A stretch of DNA of 13,106 nt from Nanoarchaeales archaeon. Its GTDB lineage: Archaea > Nanobdellota > Nanobdellia > Woesearchaeales > UBA583. The stretch is from contig JABSQY010000045.1 in NCBI GenBank assembly GCA_013215525.1, positions 1 to 13,106 of the forward strand, written 5' to 3'. Positions 5,267 through 11,452 of the stretch are shown in pieces. The stretch's first letter is position 1. Every line of letters starts with the position of its first letter. The notes under the pieces were generated by a model. It saw only the letters and a program-made list of their open reading frames with translations. It did no database searches and was not told the origin of the DNA. Made by a program: the position numbers and the translations under genes.

Positions 5267-7564
5267 TTATTTAATTTCAACAAGTTCAATAGACTCAGTT
5301 GAAATAGTATCAACTAAATTTCGTTCAGGCTCATAATACGTTTTGAACGGATACCACTGTTTATCATACGGCAAATCAATTGAATTTAATTCCTCTACTG
5401 TTCCTAAATCATTAACTAAAACTCTACTCTTTGAAAAAGTGTATAAACTATCTTCAATAAATAAACTTCTCTGAACATTAAATGGTGTATTCCAATAACT
5501 ATACTCATCATCCTTATCAGAATGCGACACCTTTCCTCGAACATCAAAACCATTTGAAGTAATAGTTAAAACATACGCTCCATTCCAAACATTATTTCTA
5601 AAATAACCATTCTTATCAGTTTCATATCTCTCTGAAACTTCACGAACAGGAAGTACAAGTAAATTTTTCTCTTTATTAAATAAAAACGCTTTATGTTCAT
5701 CAAGAGCAATACTATGTGAACCTGAGTCTCCAATAACTAAAGTGTCAACTTCCTTTGGATTTTCAAAATCGGACACATCAAATAAAGATAATTTAATTCC
5801 TTTAGTTTGAACTCCACCATGTTCATTAACATAAGTCTCACGACCTAAACCAATTAATAAATCTTCATCATAAGGATGTAAATAACTTGAAAAACCTGGA
5901 ACCTTTAATTGTCCAACAATCACTGGATTTTCTGGATCTGATAAATCAATAGTAAACAATGGGTCGATTTGTTTAAAAGTTACCATATATAATTTATCTC
6001 CCATAAAACGAGTAGAATAAATTCTTTCCTCTGGCGCAATTTTTGTAATTTCTCCAATAGTTTTCATATCTGAATCAAGTACTACAACATTTGAATAAGT
6101 CATTTGTCCTAAATCACGAGTATAATATCTACTTGTCGTTGCAACACGTAAATTTGAATCTTTCTCATCTAAAGAAAACTGATTTAATAAAGTTCCACGA
6201 ACTTCACCACGTCCTTTATATGTAATAATATCTCTATCAATCCCCAACTTATGAATCACAGTACGGCTTCTTTCATCTTCAACTTTCGCTTCATAATCAG
6301 TAACAACTTCCCCCATTTCTTTCACAAGAGTATTCTTCTCATCTTCATCCATGTAATTATACATATTCTCAAGAACTAAAGAAATTTTATCCCATGCCTC
6401 AAGATGTGACTTCATAGAACCTTGTTCTAAATCTTCTTCAATCTCTGCAATATCATTTTGAATATCACCTGGTAACATTGGAACTACAACCTTAAAAAAC
6501 ATATCTACTTTTTGATATTGATAATAAGTGTTAGGATAATTTTTTTGATATGAAATATAAATATTCTCTTCACTCATATACAAAGTATTTGAATAACCTA
6601 ATAAGAAAGTTTTTGTATTAAATTTTTCTCTATCCTCAAAAATATTAAAAGCTGCAACAGTTTGATAATTATAATTAGTTTCAGGATTATCAAAATAAAA
6701 TACTTCAGGTCTATTAATTAAAACACCATTTTGACGAGCAGCAGGAAAATGAACTGGTCCACCATAATAATAAATATTTTCATTTGTAATAAAATAAATA
6801 TAATCTCCAACCATACGAGACTGAAAATAATTCCCTGTAACAGAATAATCTTTAATTAACTCTGGTTTCTTATGGTTTGAAATATCATAAACATATGCAA
6901 TAGTTTGACTTTCACGTGACTTCGTCGGTTTAAAATCAAATTCTGAAATTTGGTACACATCATTATAATCTTGTGAAAAAATAACTAACCTATCTTCATT
7001 AACAAATAAATCACGAGGATTTCCAAACACATCAATCTCTGACACAATACTAGATTCACGGCCAGAACTTGAATCAATAATAACTAATTTATTTTGAGAT
7101 AAAATATAAATATAATCCCCATCAGTTTTTACAAAATCAGCTTCATCAACACCTTTAACTTGTACATTAGTAGAAGAATAATCAACACCAGCAGAAGAAC
7201 TTGAACCACTAGATTTATCAGCACTTTCAGCAGAAGTTTTAACCATCATAGAAGATTCCATCACATCCACTCCACCATCAAAAGCTGTCATAGTATTTCT
7301 CACAACACCACTACCAAAACCACTGCCTGAATTTCCACTTGAACTTTGTTCTTTTAAAAATTCATTTAACTCGGACGATGATGTAAACTTTTTAACATCT
7401 CCACTAGACAAATCTAACTCTAAACTTGTATAACTTGAAGTTTTCTTTTTTACTGTGTCAGTAGAACACATTGAAAAAGAGAACAACCCAATAACTAATA
7501 AAATTAAAATCCATACAAAACTGGACCCTAAAACATTTTTTGTACTCATTTTTTTATTTCCCAT
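5267..7564 (-). CDS. Membrane-anchored beta-propeller domain protein (PF09826-like)
   Basis: A 765-residue extracytoplasmic protein of the archaeal and bacterial Beta_propel family. Residues about 15-33 are a hydrophobic signal or anchor (VWILILLVIGLFSFSMC); Cys33 could be a lipid site, but the preceding residues are not a standard lipobox. A Ser/Gly-rich low-complexity linker (about 75-130) leads to the family hallmark NVQVKGVDEADFVKTDGDYIYIL (133-155). Repeated beta-propeller blades follow (for example DRLVIFSQ, GDYIYFITN, DKLYMVTFKQIDPLFTIDLSDPENP), with HKAFLFNKEKNLLVLPV near the end. The family role is uncertain and the protein probably acts on the cell surface. The ArsR-like membrane HTH gene ends 20 nt upstream, suggesting one operon. 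A TATA-like box at 7571-7578 fits a leaderless start at Met6 (7549) better than at 7564, so the true start may be 7549. Confidence 0.88.
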   Translation of the reverse strand: MGNKKMSTKNVLGSSFVWILILLVIGLFSFSMCSTDTVKKKTSSYTSLELDLSSGDVKKFTSSSELNEFLKEQSSSGNSGSGFGSGVVRNTMTAFDGGVDVMESSMMVKTSAESADKSSGSSSSAGVDYSSTNVQVKGVDEADFVKTDGDYIYILSQNKLVIIDSSSGRESSIVSEIDVFGNPRDLFVNEDRLVIFSQDYNDVYQISEFDFKPTKSRESQTIAYVYDISNHKKPELIKDYSVTGNYFQSRMVGDYIYFITNENIYYYGGPVHFPAARQNGVLINRPEVFYFDNPETNYNYQTVAAFNIFEDREKFNTKTFLLGYSNTLYMSEENIYISYQKNYPNTYYQYQKVDMFFKVVVPMLPGDIQNDIAEIEEDLEQGSMKSHLEAWDKISLVLENMYNYMDEDEKNTLVKEMGEVVTDYEAKVEDERSRTVIHKLGIDRDIITYKGRGEVRGTLLNQFSLDEKDSNLRVATTSRYYTRDLGQMTYSNVVVLDSDMKTIGEITKIAPEERIYSTRFMGDKLYMVTFKQIDPLFTIDLSDPENPVIVGQLKVPGFSSYLHPYDEDLLIGLGRETYVNEHGGVQTKGIKLSLFDVSDFENPKEVDTLVIGDSGSHSIALDEHKAFLFNKEKNLLVLPVREVSERYETDKNGYFRNNVWNGAYVLTITSNGFDVRGKVSHSDKDDEYSYWNTPFNVQRSLFIEDSLYTFSKSRVLVNDLGTVEELNSIDLPYDKQWYPFKTYYEPERNLVDTISTESIELVEIK

Positions 7565-7570
7565 TTTTAA

Positions 7571-7578
7571 AATATATT
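7571..7578 (-). promoter_or_regulatory. Possible internal TATA box deciding the beta-propeller start
   Basis: AATATATT on the minus strand is centred 25.5 nt before the second in-frame ATG (7549) but only 10.5 nt before the first (7564). If it is used, the protein starts at Met6 and the gene can be expressed apart from the HTH gene. Confidence 0.35.
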
Positions 7579-7584
7579 ATTAAA

Positions 7585-8292
7585 CTAAATAATTCCTCCA
7601 CTTTTTTTATTAAAAAACTTCTTCTTAATTGTCCGTGTCAACCAAATACAAAACAAAGCAAAAACAAACCCAAATAAAAACCATTCAAAAGCTTCAAATG
7701 ATAAAATCACATCAGATAAAGTAGTAGAAATTCCCGCAGAATTTGGAGCAACACTTTCATACATCAAAGCCTGCGAAGACTCAGACACAATCTCACTAGC
7801 ATCAGCTACAAGTGCACTCTCAAGTACAGGCATACTCTTAGCAGAAATAGAATTAGCAACAAGATTATTACTAACACCACCAAAACTCGAAACACCACTA
7901 TTAGTAAACATATTAATAAAATACGCTCCAAGTAATCCAAAAGAAAAAACTGGTAAAATATTTCTAACAGCTTCTAAAAATGATTCTTTATCAGCACCTT
8001 TTGGGGCAATAATAATATACTTATTTGCAAGAGTATAATGTTTAATAGGTTTACCTTTTTTCGAATAACTTGAACTTTCAATTTCTACAAGTCGAGCATC
8101 AACTAATTGTTTTAAATTATAATGAACAGTAGAAATCGGAATAGATAATTTCTCAGAAATTAAAGATTCAGTTCCATCACTTTCAGATAGAAAATCTAAA
8201 ATTTTTATACAAGTAGGATTTGAAACTGTATTTGCAATAGCTTTAGTTTTATCATCATCAAGAGATAATAATAAGAAATTTTTTTTGGCCAT
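7585..8292 (-). CDS. Membrane-anchored ArsR-like winged-helix regulator
   Basis: A 235-residue protein joining a DNA-binding domain to two membrane helices. Residues about 15-97 form an ArsR-type winged helix: KTKAIANTVSNPTCIKILDFL, then SEKLSIPISTVHYNLKQLVDARLVE (46-70, recognition helix around STVHYNL), then a wing ending in KPIKHYTLANKYIIIAPK, a pattern I associate with DPANN archaeal HTH proteins. Helix 1 spans about 110-129 and helix 2 about 202-220. The 70-residue Ser-rich segment between them should be outside the cell, and the Lys-rich tail inside. This suits a one-component sensor that controls DNA from the membrane. The beta-propeller gene follows in the same direction. The TATA box at 8316-8321, centred 26.5 nt upstream, supports this start, and dyads beside it suggest autoregulation. 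Confidence 0.85.
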   Translation of the reverse strand: MAKKNFLLLSLDDDKTKAIANTVSNPTCIKILDFLSESDGTESLISEKLSIPISTVHYNLKQLVDARLVEIESSSYSKKGKPIKHYTLANKYIIIAPKGADKESFLEAVRNILPVFSFGLLGAYFINMFTNSGVSSFGGVSNNLVANSISAKSMPVLESALVADASEIVSESSQALMYESVAPNSAGISTTLSDVILSFEAFEWFLFGFVFALFCIWLTRTIKKKFFNKKSGGII

Positions 8293-8315
8293 AGTTTAAC
8301 TAAGACATAGAGAGA

Positions 8316-8321
8316 TATATA
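8316..8321 (-). promoter_or_regulatory. TATA box of the membrane HTH gene
   Basis: TATATA, centred 26.5 nt before ATG 8292, with a purine-rich GAAAAG BRE-like stretch just upstream on the minus strand (8327-8322). It lies inside the left arm of the 20-bp inverted repeat. Confidence 0.6.
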
Positions 8322-8328
8322 CTTTTCT

Positions 8329-8345
8329 ATAACTTCAAGAGTTAT
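8329..8345. promoter_or_regulatory. ATAACT-N5-AGTTAT operator-like dyad
   Basis: A 17-bp perfect dyad (spacer TCAAG) immediately upstream of the BRE/TATA of the membrane HTH gene. A second copy (8435-8451) keeps TAACT-N5-AGTTA. Size and position suit a winged-helix dimer, and the adjacent HTH protein is the obvious candidate ligand (inference). Confidence 0.45.
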
Positions 8346-8351
8346 TAAAGT
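8330..8351 (+). repeat. 22-bp direct repeat, copy A
   Basis: It matches 8436-8457 at 21 of 22 positions (T8346 against C8452), 106 bp away. It contains the TAACT-N5-AGTTA dyad followed by AAAGT. Confidence 0.7.
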
Positions 8352-8366
8352 TAAGTTATAGAAAAG

Positions 8367-8372
8367 TATATA
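8367..8372 (+). promoter_or_regulatory. Mirrored plus-strand TATA box
   Basis: TATATA preceded by GAAAAG, in the right arm of the inverted repeat. It predicts a transcript start near 8396 that would read through the repeat-rich leader toward the small membrane gene at 8581. Confidence 0.4.
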
Positions 8373-8402
8373 CAAAGGTGCATTGCAACTTTCGCATATT
8401 AG

Positions 8403-8423
8403 AAAAATTACATTGTAATTTTT
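8403..8423. repeat. Short strong hairpin AAAAATTAC-ATT-GTAATTTTT
   Basis: A 9-bp perfect stem with a 3-nt loop followed by further T residues, a few nt after the start predicted from the mirrored promoter. On the plus strand it could act as an early terminator or attenuator. Confidence 0.5.
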
Positions 8424-8435
8424 TTAACTTTAAAT

Positions 8436-8457
8436 TAACTTCAAGAGTTATCAAAGT
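8436..8457 (+). repeat. 22-bp direct repeat, copy B
   Basis: The second copy of 8330-8351, with one mismatch, away from the membrane HTH promoter and on the side of the small membrane gene. Confidence 0.7.
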
Positions 8458-8474
8458 AAAACAAAGAATACAAT

Positions 8475-8510
8475 AAAAGTATAACTAAAAGTATAACTAA
8501 AAATATAAGA
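8475..8510 (+). repeat. 12-bp tandem repeat, three units
   Basis: AAAAGTATAACT occurs twice in tandem (8475-8486, 8487-8498), followed by a 9-of-12 degenerate unit (8499-8510). The period is close to one helical turn, so all units would face the same side of the DNA, as regulator sites often do. Confidence 0.55.
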
Positions 8511-8543
8511 TAATAAACTATTAAAAAATATAGAAAACTAAAC

Positions 8544-8551
8544 TTTATAAA
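8544..8551 (+). promoter_or_regulatory. TATA-like box of the small membrane gene
   Basis: TTTATAAA, centred about 33 nt before ATG 8581, predicts a short leader of some 7 nt. Confidence 0.4.
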
Positions 8552-8580
8552 ACAGATAATTTTAAATTAAATATATTAAA

Positions 8581-8829
8581 ATGAAAAACATTCATAAGAC
8601 TCAACTTTTTAAACACATTAAACAATGTATCGCAATTTTATTAATAATATTTGTATTATTAAATATGTTATTTGTAGGAATGGGAAAAATTTCATTAAAC
8701 GATTTCTGGTTAGGGATTTTATTTATTGGTGGTGTTAGTTGGATTTTTTACAGAGATCAAACTTTAAACCTTTTAGGTAAAAAATTAAATTGTGAAAATA
8801 AAGAAAACACAAGTAAAAATAAAAACTAA
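8581..8829 (+). CDS. Small two-helix membrane protein of unknown function
   Basis: An 82-residue protein with a short basic N-terminus (KNIHKTQLFKHIK), hydrophobic helix 1 at about 17-34 (IAILLIIFVLLNMLFVG), helix 2 at about 42-57 (FWLGILFIGGVSWIFY), and a polar Lys/Asn-rich tail. I recognise no family. It is divergent from the membrane HTH/beta-propeller operon across a repeat-rich control region, so it may be co-regulated with that operon. A TATA-like box at 8544-8551 supports expression. Confidence 0.6.
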   Translation: MKNIHKTQLFKHIKQCIAILLIIFVLLNMLFVGMGKISLNDFWLGILFIGGVSWIFYRDQTLNLLGKKLNCENKENTSKNKN

Positions 8830-8854
8830 ATTAATTAAAAATAAATAAGAAAAA

Positions 8855-8983
8855 CTAAACAGACAAAATATCTTTTCTTTTAAGACGATTTTTTTCTAAA
8901 CAATCATCACAATGCGACTTCCCTGATTTAATCATATCATCATCACCACACATAACGCAAGTTTTAATTTCTCTATCACTCAT
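8855..8983 (-). CDS. 42-residue double-CxxC zinc-binding miniprotein
   Basis: A short frame from ATG 8983 to TAG 8855-8857. The product has two cysteine pairs, CVMC (9-12) and CDDC (25-28), 12 residues apart, the pattern of a small zinc ribbon or rubredoxin-like knuckle. A Lys/Arg-rich C-terminus (KNRLKRK, 31-37) could contact nucleic acid. A TATA-like box at 9003-9010 is centred about 24 nt upstream of the ATG, supporting a real leaderless gene. It lies between the small membrane gene (convergent) and the DM13 gene (same strand, stop at 9049). No family is assigned. The regular cysteine spacing and promoter placement argue against a chance ORF. Confidence 0.62.
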   Translation of the reverse strand: MSDREIKTCVMCGDDDMIKSGKSHCDDCLEKNRLKRKDILSV

Positions 8984-9002
8984 ATTTTAATTAATATTTT
9001 TG

Positions 9003-9010
9003 TATTTATA
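9003..9010 (-). promoter_or_regulatory. TATA box of the double-CxxC gene
   Basis: TATAAATA on the minus strand, centred about 24 nt before ATG 8983; it supports a leaderless mRNA. Confidence 0.45.
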
Positions 9011-9048
9011 GAAGTTTGTAAAGTAAAAAATAAAATAGATAACTTATT

Positions 9049-9546
9049 TTATTCTAAATTAGCATAACTCATAAACTTTGAAAACTTCTCGCACCAAATA
9101 ACAACGCCACGGTAATCAGAAACTACAACACTCGAAGATATATCATAACTAGAATAACCTGAAAATTGATACAATGAATCAACTAATAATGAATCAGATT
9201 TTACAGATAAAAATTTATCAACATTATCAATATTAATATCACGCACCAAATATATCTTTAAATCTGGAGCATTTGTAATTTCAAAATCATCACCAAGTAC
9301 AAGCCTGTTTCCATCAGAAGTTTCCGTTATAAAAACTTCTCCTGAACCTTTATGAAATAAATCAGACCCAATTGCATTAGAATCAAAAACTCCAGATTTT
9401 AAATTAATAGTATTTCCATCTAGAATATTTAAATCAATCACGTCACGTTCTTTATCTACTGATTTATGTGTTTGATAAAAAAACAAAATAAATCCAATAA
9501 TTAAAATCAATAAACCATAAAATAAAATTTTATTTCCTTTATTCAT
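9049..9546 (-). CDS. Membrane-anchored DM13 domain protein
   Basis: A 165-residue protein with an N-terminal signal anchor (about 8-24, LFYGLLILIIGFILFFY) and one extracytoplasmic DM13 domain filling about residues 50-163. DM13 features in order are SGVFDSNAIGSDLFHKGSGEVFI, RLVLGDDFEITNAPDLKIYLV (81-101), YQFSGYSSYDIS (126-137) and the hallmark YRGVVIWCEKF with Cys152, ending SYANL. DM13 is a beta-sandwich fold found in cell-surface proteins of animals and microbes. A redox or electron-transfer role through the conserved cysteine has been proposed for the family but is not shown here. The TATA box at 9569-9576 supports a leaderless start. Confidence 0.88.
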   Translation of the reverse strand: MNKGNKILFYGLLILIIGFILFFYQTHKSVDKERDVIDLNILDGNTINLKSGVFDSNAIGSDLFHKGSGEVFITETSDGNRLVLGDDFEITNAPDLKIYLVRDINIDNVDKFLSVKSDSLLVDSLYQFSGYSSYDISSSVVVSDYRGVVIWCEKFSKFMSYANLE

Positions 9547-9568
9547 AAATAGATAATAAAAATAAAGA

Positions 9569-9576
9569 ATATAAAT
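9569..9576 (-). promoter_or_regulatory. TATA box of the DM13 gene
   Basis: TTTATATT on the minus strand, centred 26.5 nt before ATG 9546. Confidence 0.55.
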
Positions 9577-9592
9577 ATTATTATAAACTATG

Positions 9593-9600
9593 AAATATAA
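9593..9600 (+). promoter_or_regulatory. TATA box of nreA
   Basis: AAATATAA, centred 25.5 nt before ATG 9622. The DM13 and nreA promoters are distinct, 20-odd bp apart in the 75-bp divergent gap. Confidence 0.5.
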
Positions 9601-9621
9601 ATAATACTATAATAAACCAAA

Positions 9622-10800
9622 ATGGGAAACTTTAGTAGTAAAAAAATAATCAATAGAACCAAAAATGAATTCTTTAAACAAATTAAAGCTTATCAAAAAA
9701 CTCTAAAACCAACAAAAGAAATTGAAGGATACGGAACAGCTCCAATTGTAGGAGAAAAAAACTATCCATTTCTACAAATACATAATTCTTCAAACGAGGA
9801 CAAGGCTAATAATTTTATGAACTCTGGAGAAATCGTAAAACAAGGATACAAAGAAATATTTCATCTAAAAGCTAAAAACATATTAGGGTCAACTCAGAAT
9901 ACGCACATCCGCCGAACAACAGATAGAATCAACAATGAAATAATTGATATATACAAATCAAAAAAAGCAATAGAATTTAATTCTACATTTGAAAAAGAAT
10001 TAAAATTTGATAAAGTATTATCAAACAAAGTATCTGGAATTATGGGTTCTAAAAATGAATTAGAATCTTTGAATGCAACAGAGAACACATCAACCAACAA
10101 ACAAATCGAAAAATATGAAAGTAATGACGCGAAAGCAAAAGAAGCAGTTATCAAATTATATGAACATGGCGAGAATGAACAACAAATAATTCACCTTTTA
10201 GCATTAGGAATCTTTGGTGTATCAATAAATAAAAAATTAGTTCCGAGTAAATGGGCAATCACAGCATACGACACAATGATTCAAAACCATTTGCATAAAA
10301 AAATATTAAAATATAATCCAATTAATCAATATGAAGTGTATTATTATCAAAACAAATCCGACACGCACGTAAACATATTATTACCAGACCATTATATGGG
10401 AACACACACAGAAGATTGGGCAAATTCATATAGTGATGAATGGAACGGATTTAACGTAGACTGGTTTAATAACGCAAATAAGCTAAGTACGCCTGAAGCA
10501 TTAAATGCAGGGGGGTACTATGCAACCAAAATTGCACTCAATGAACACTTGAATTCAAGAAAAAAACAAGCAGCTGCAATAATGATTAGAAGAATTAGAG
10601 ATTATGATGTGCCGCTTGGAGTTGTGTTTGTTCGAGAATGTGTGAGAGAGAGTTTTAAAAACCAAGTTTTCAAAACAAGTAGTTTTTCTGAACTTGATAA
10701 TTTTATAAAAACTAAATTCCCAGACCATTACAAACACTTCATTAATTCAAAAGTTCTAAAAGAGCAAAAAAAGCAGATGAAATTAAATAAATTTTTCTAA
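9622..10800 (+). CDS. nreA: Archaeal DNA repair protein NreA
   Basis: A 392-residue member of the archaea-specific Nre family, implicated in DNA damage repair with the sliding clamp PCNA. Family blocks are clear: TAPIVGEKNYPFLQI near 39-53, AVIKLYEHGENEQQIIHLLALGIFGV (175-200), KLVPSKWAITAYDTMI (205-220), ILLPDHYMGTHTEDWANSY (252-270), GGYYATKIALNEHL (297-310) and VPLGVVFVRECVRESF (330-345). The last residues QMKLNKFF (385-392) are an exact QxxLxxFF PIP box for PCNA binding. The N-terminus has no cysteines at all (the only Cys is 340), so the CxxC zinc finger usual at the front of NreA is absent. The leaderless promoter at 9593-9600 supports the start, so the short N-terminus is probably real. 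It is convergent with grpE, with a hairpin terminator between. Confidence 0.93.
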   Translation: MGNFSSKKIINRTKNEFFKQIKAYQKTLKPTKEIEGYGTAPIVGEKNYPFLQIHNSSNEDKANNFMNSGEIVKQGYKEIFHLKAKNILGSTQNTHIRRTTDRINNEIIDIYKSKKAIEFNSTFEKELKFDKVLSNKVSGIMGSKNELESLNATENTSTNKQIEKYESNDAKAKEAVIKLYEHGENEQQIIHLLALGIFGVSINKKLVPSKWAITAYDTMIQNHLHKKILKYNPINQYEVYYYQNKSDTHVNILLPDHYMGTHTEDWANSYSDEWNGFNVDWFNNANKLSTPEALNAGGYYATKIALNEHLNSRKKQAAAIMIRRIRDYDVPLGVVFVRECVRESFKNQVFKTSSFSELDNFIKTKFPDHYKHFINSKVLKEQKKQMKLNKFF

Positions 10801-10811
10801 AATAAAAATAA

Positions 10812-10838
10812 TTAAAAATTTGTTTCACAAATTTTTAA
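10812..10838. terminator. Bidirectional hairpin terminator between nreA and grpE
   Basis: TTAAAAATTTGT (10812-10823) and ACAAATTTTTAA (10827-10838) form a perfect 12-bp stem with a TTC loop. It overlaps the grpE stop codon (10835-10837) and follows the nreA stop by 11 nt. T-runs in both 3' arms allow it to serve either transcript. Confidence 0.6.
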
Positions 10839-11314
10839 CGTGTTACAACAACAGCAGGCTTCTTAATTAATTCTCCACGGAATCTGAAACCTTTACGTAC
10901 AGTTTTTAAAATTAAACCTTGAGCTAAACCTTTAGCAGGAGCATAACTTGCAATATCAGCATTCTCTGCATCAAAAAACTTATTCTCAGCTTGAATAACT
11001 TCAAGTTCTAAATCATGCATCACAGCAAGCATTAACTTTTCAGTTTGTGTAACATTCATCATCATTTGTTGAATTGAAGGATCTACTTGTTGAATTTTAT
11101 AAGAACTCCTTTTAGTTTCCTCAACCTTTTCATATAATTTAATTAAATTTCTTGCAGTATTTAACTTAATCTCATGTTCATGAGCATTCATCTTACCTTG
11201 ATGTTGTTCTCGTAAATTTTTATTATCTAATCTTAATTTAGAAAATTTGTGATAAAGAACTTCATACTTTTCACTTGTAGGATTTAACAATTGTCTAATT
11301 TTATCCATAACCAT
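10835..11314 (-). CDS. grpE: GrpE nucleotide exchange factor
   Basis: The cytoplasmic partner of DnaK, which releases ADP from the chaperone and acts as a dimer. At 159 residues it is shorter than most GrpE proteins. The N-terminal half is helical and forms the long dimer helix (about 20-75, including TARNLIKLYEKVEETKRSSYK). The central four-helix part covers about 75-115. The C-terminal beta domain shows FFDAENADIASYAPAKG, then VRKGFRFRGELIKKPAVVVTR (139-159), matching the family ending of the GY-x-L-x-R-x-L-R-P-A-x-V-x-V type. A second ATG lies at 11308, but the TATA box at 11337-11344 is centred 26.5 nt before ATG 11314, favouring the longer form. dnaK lies about 8 kb away on the same strand. 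The stop codon sits in a terminator hairpin. Confidence 0.9.
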   Translation of the reverse strand: MVMDKIRQLLNPTSEKYEVLYHKFSKLRLDNKNLREQHQGKMNAHEHEIKLNTARNLIKLYEKVEETKRSSYKIQQVDPSIQQMMMNVTQTEKLMLAVMHDLELEVIQAENKFFDAENADIASYAPAKGLAQGLILKTVRKGFRFRGELIKKPAVVVTR

Positions 11315-11336
11315 ATTATACTAACTGCGAAGTAAG

Positions 11337-11344
11337 TTTATAAA
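11337..11344 (-). promoter_or_regulatory. TATA box of grpE
   Basis: The symmetric octamer TTTATAAA is centred 26.5 nt before ATG 11314 and decides between the two possible starts. It carries neither of the repeat motifs seen upstream of dnaK. Confidence 0.55.
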
Positions 11345-11373
11345 CTTTTTTGATTTTACAAAAAAAAGCATAA

Positions 11374-11404
11374 AGTATAAGCAATAATTTCATACATTTA
11401 TACT
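11374..11404. promoter_or_regulatory. AGTATAA-N17-TTATACT inverted repeat upstream of the ligase gene
   Basis: A perfect 7-bp inverted repeat ending 7 nt before the ligase TATA box (11412-11419). It could be an operator or chance; the arm resembles the AAAAGTATAACT tandem unit at 8475-8510. Confidence 0.2.
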
Positions 11405-11411
11405 AGAAAAA

Positions 11412-11419
11412 TATATAAA
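11412..11419 (+). promoter_or_regulatory. TATA box of the ligase gene
   Basis: TATATAAA is centred 37.5 nt before ATG 11453 and predicts a leader of about 11 nt. Confidence 0.45.
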
Positions 11420-11452
11420 CCAAATTAAACAAAAATAATTAGATATAAAAAA

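Larger units (their letters stand above)
8316..8372. repeat. 20-bp perfect inverted repeat carrying mirrored core promoters
   Basis: The left arm 8316-8335 (TATATACTTTTCTATAACTT) and right arm 8353-8372 are exact reverse complements around a 17-bp spacer. Each arm contains AAGTTATA, a GAAAAG BRE-like stretch and TATATA in the same order, pointing outward. The left arm drives the membrane HTH gene. The right arm should start a plus-strand transcript near 8396, where no nearby ORF exists. Confidence 0.8.

Noticed and set aside
7595..7599. GGAGG on the minus strand as a Shine-Dalgarno site for the beta-propeller gene
   Set aside because: It is about 30 nt before the ATG and is explained by the Gly-Gly codons at the end of the upstream HTH gene.
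8316..8510. CRISPR array
   Set aside because: The repeats are few, of different kinds, and not separated by unique spacers of even length; no cas genes are present.
9894..10154. Minus-strand open frame inside nreA
   Set aside because: It lies wholly within the well-conserved nreA coding sequence; the product has no recognisable domain and there is no matching promoter.
10555..10737. Minus-strand open frame inside the nreA 3' half
   Set aside because: It is antisense to the conserved NreA core, and its composition is that of a shadow frame.
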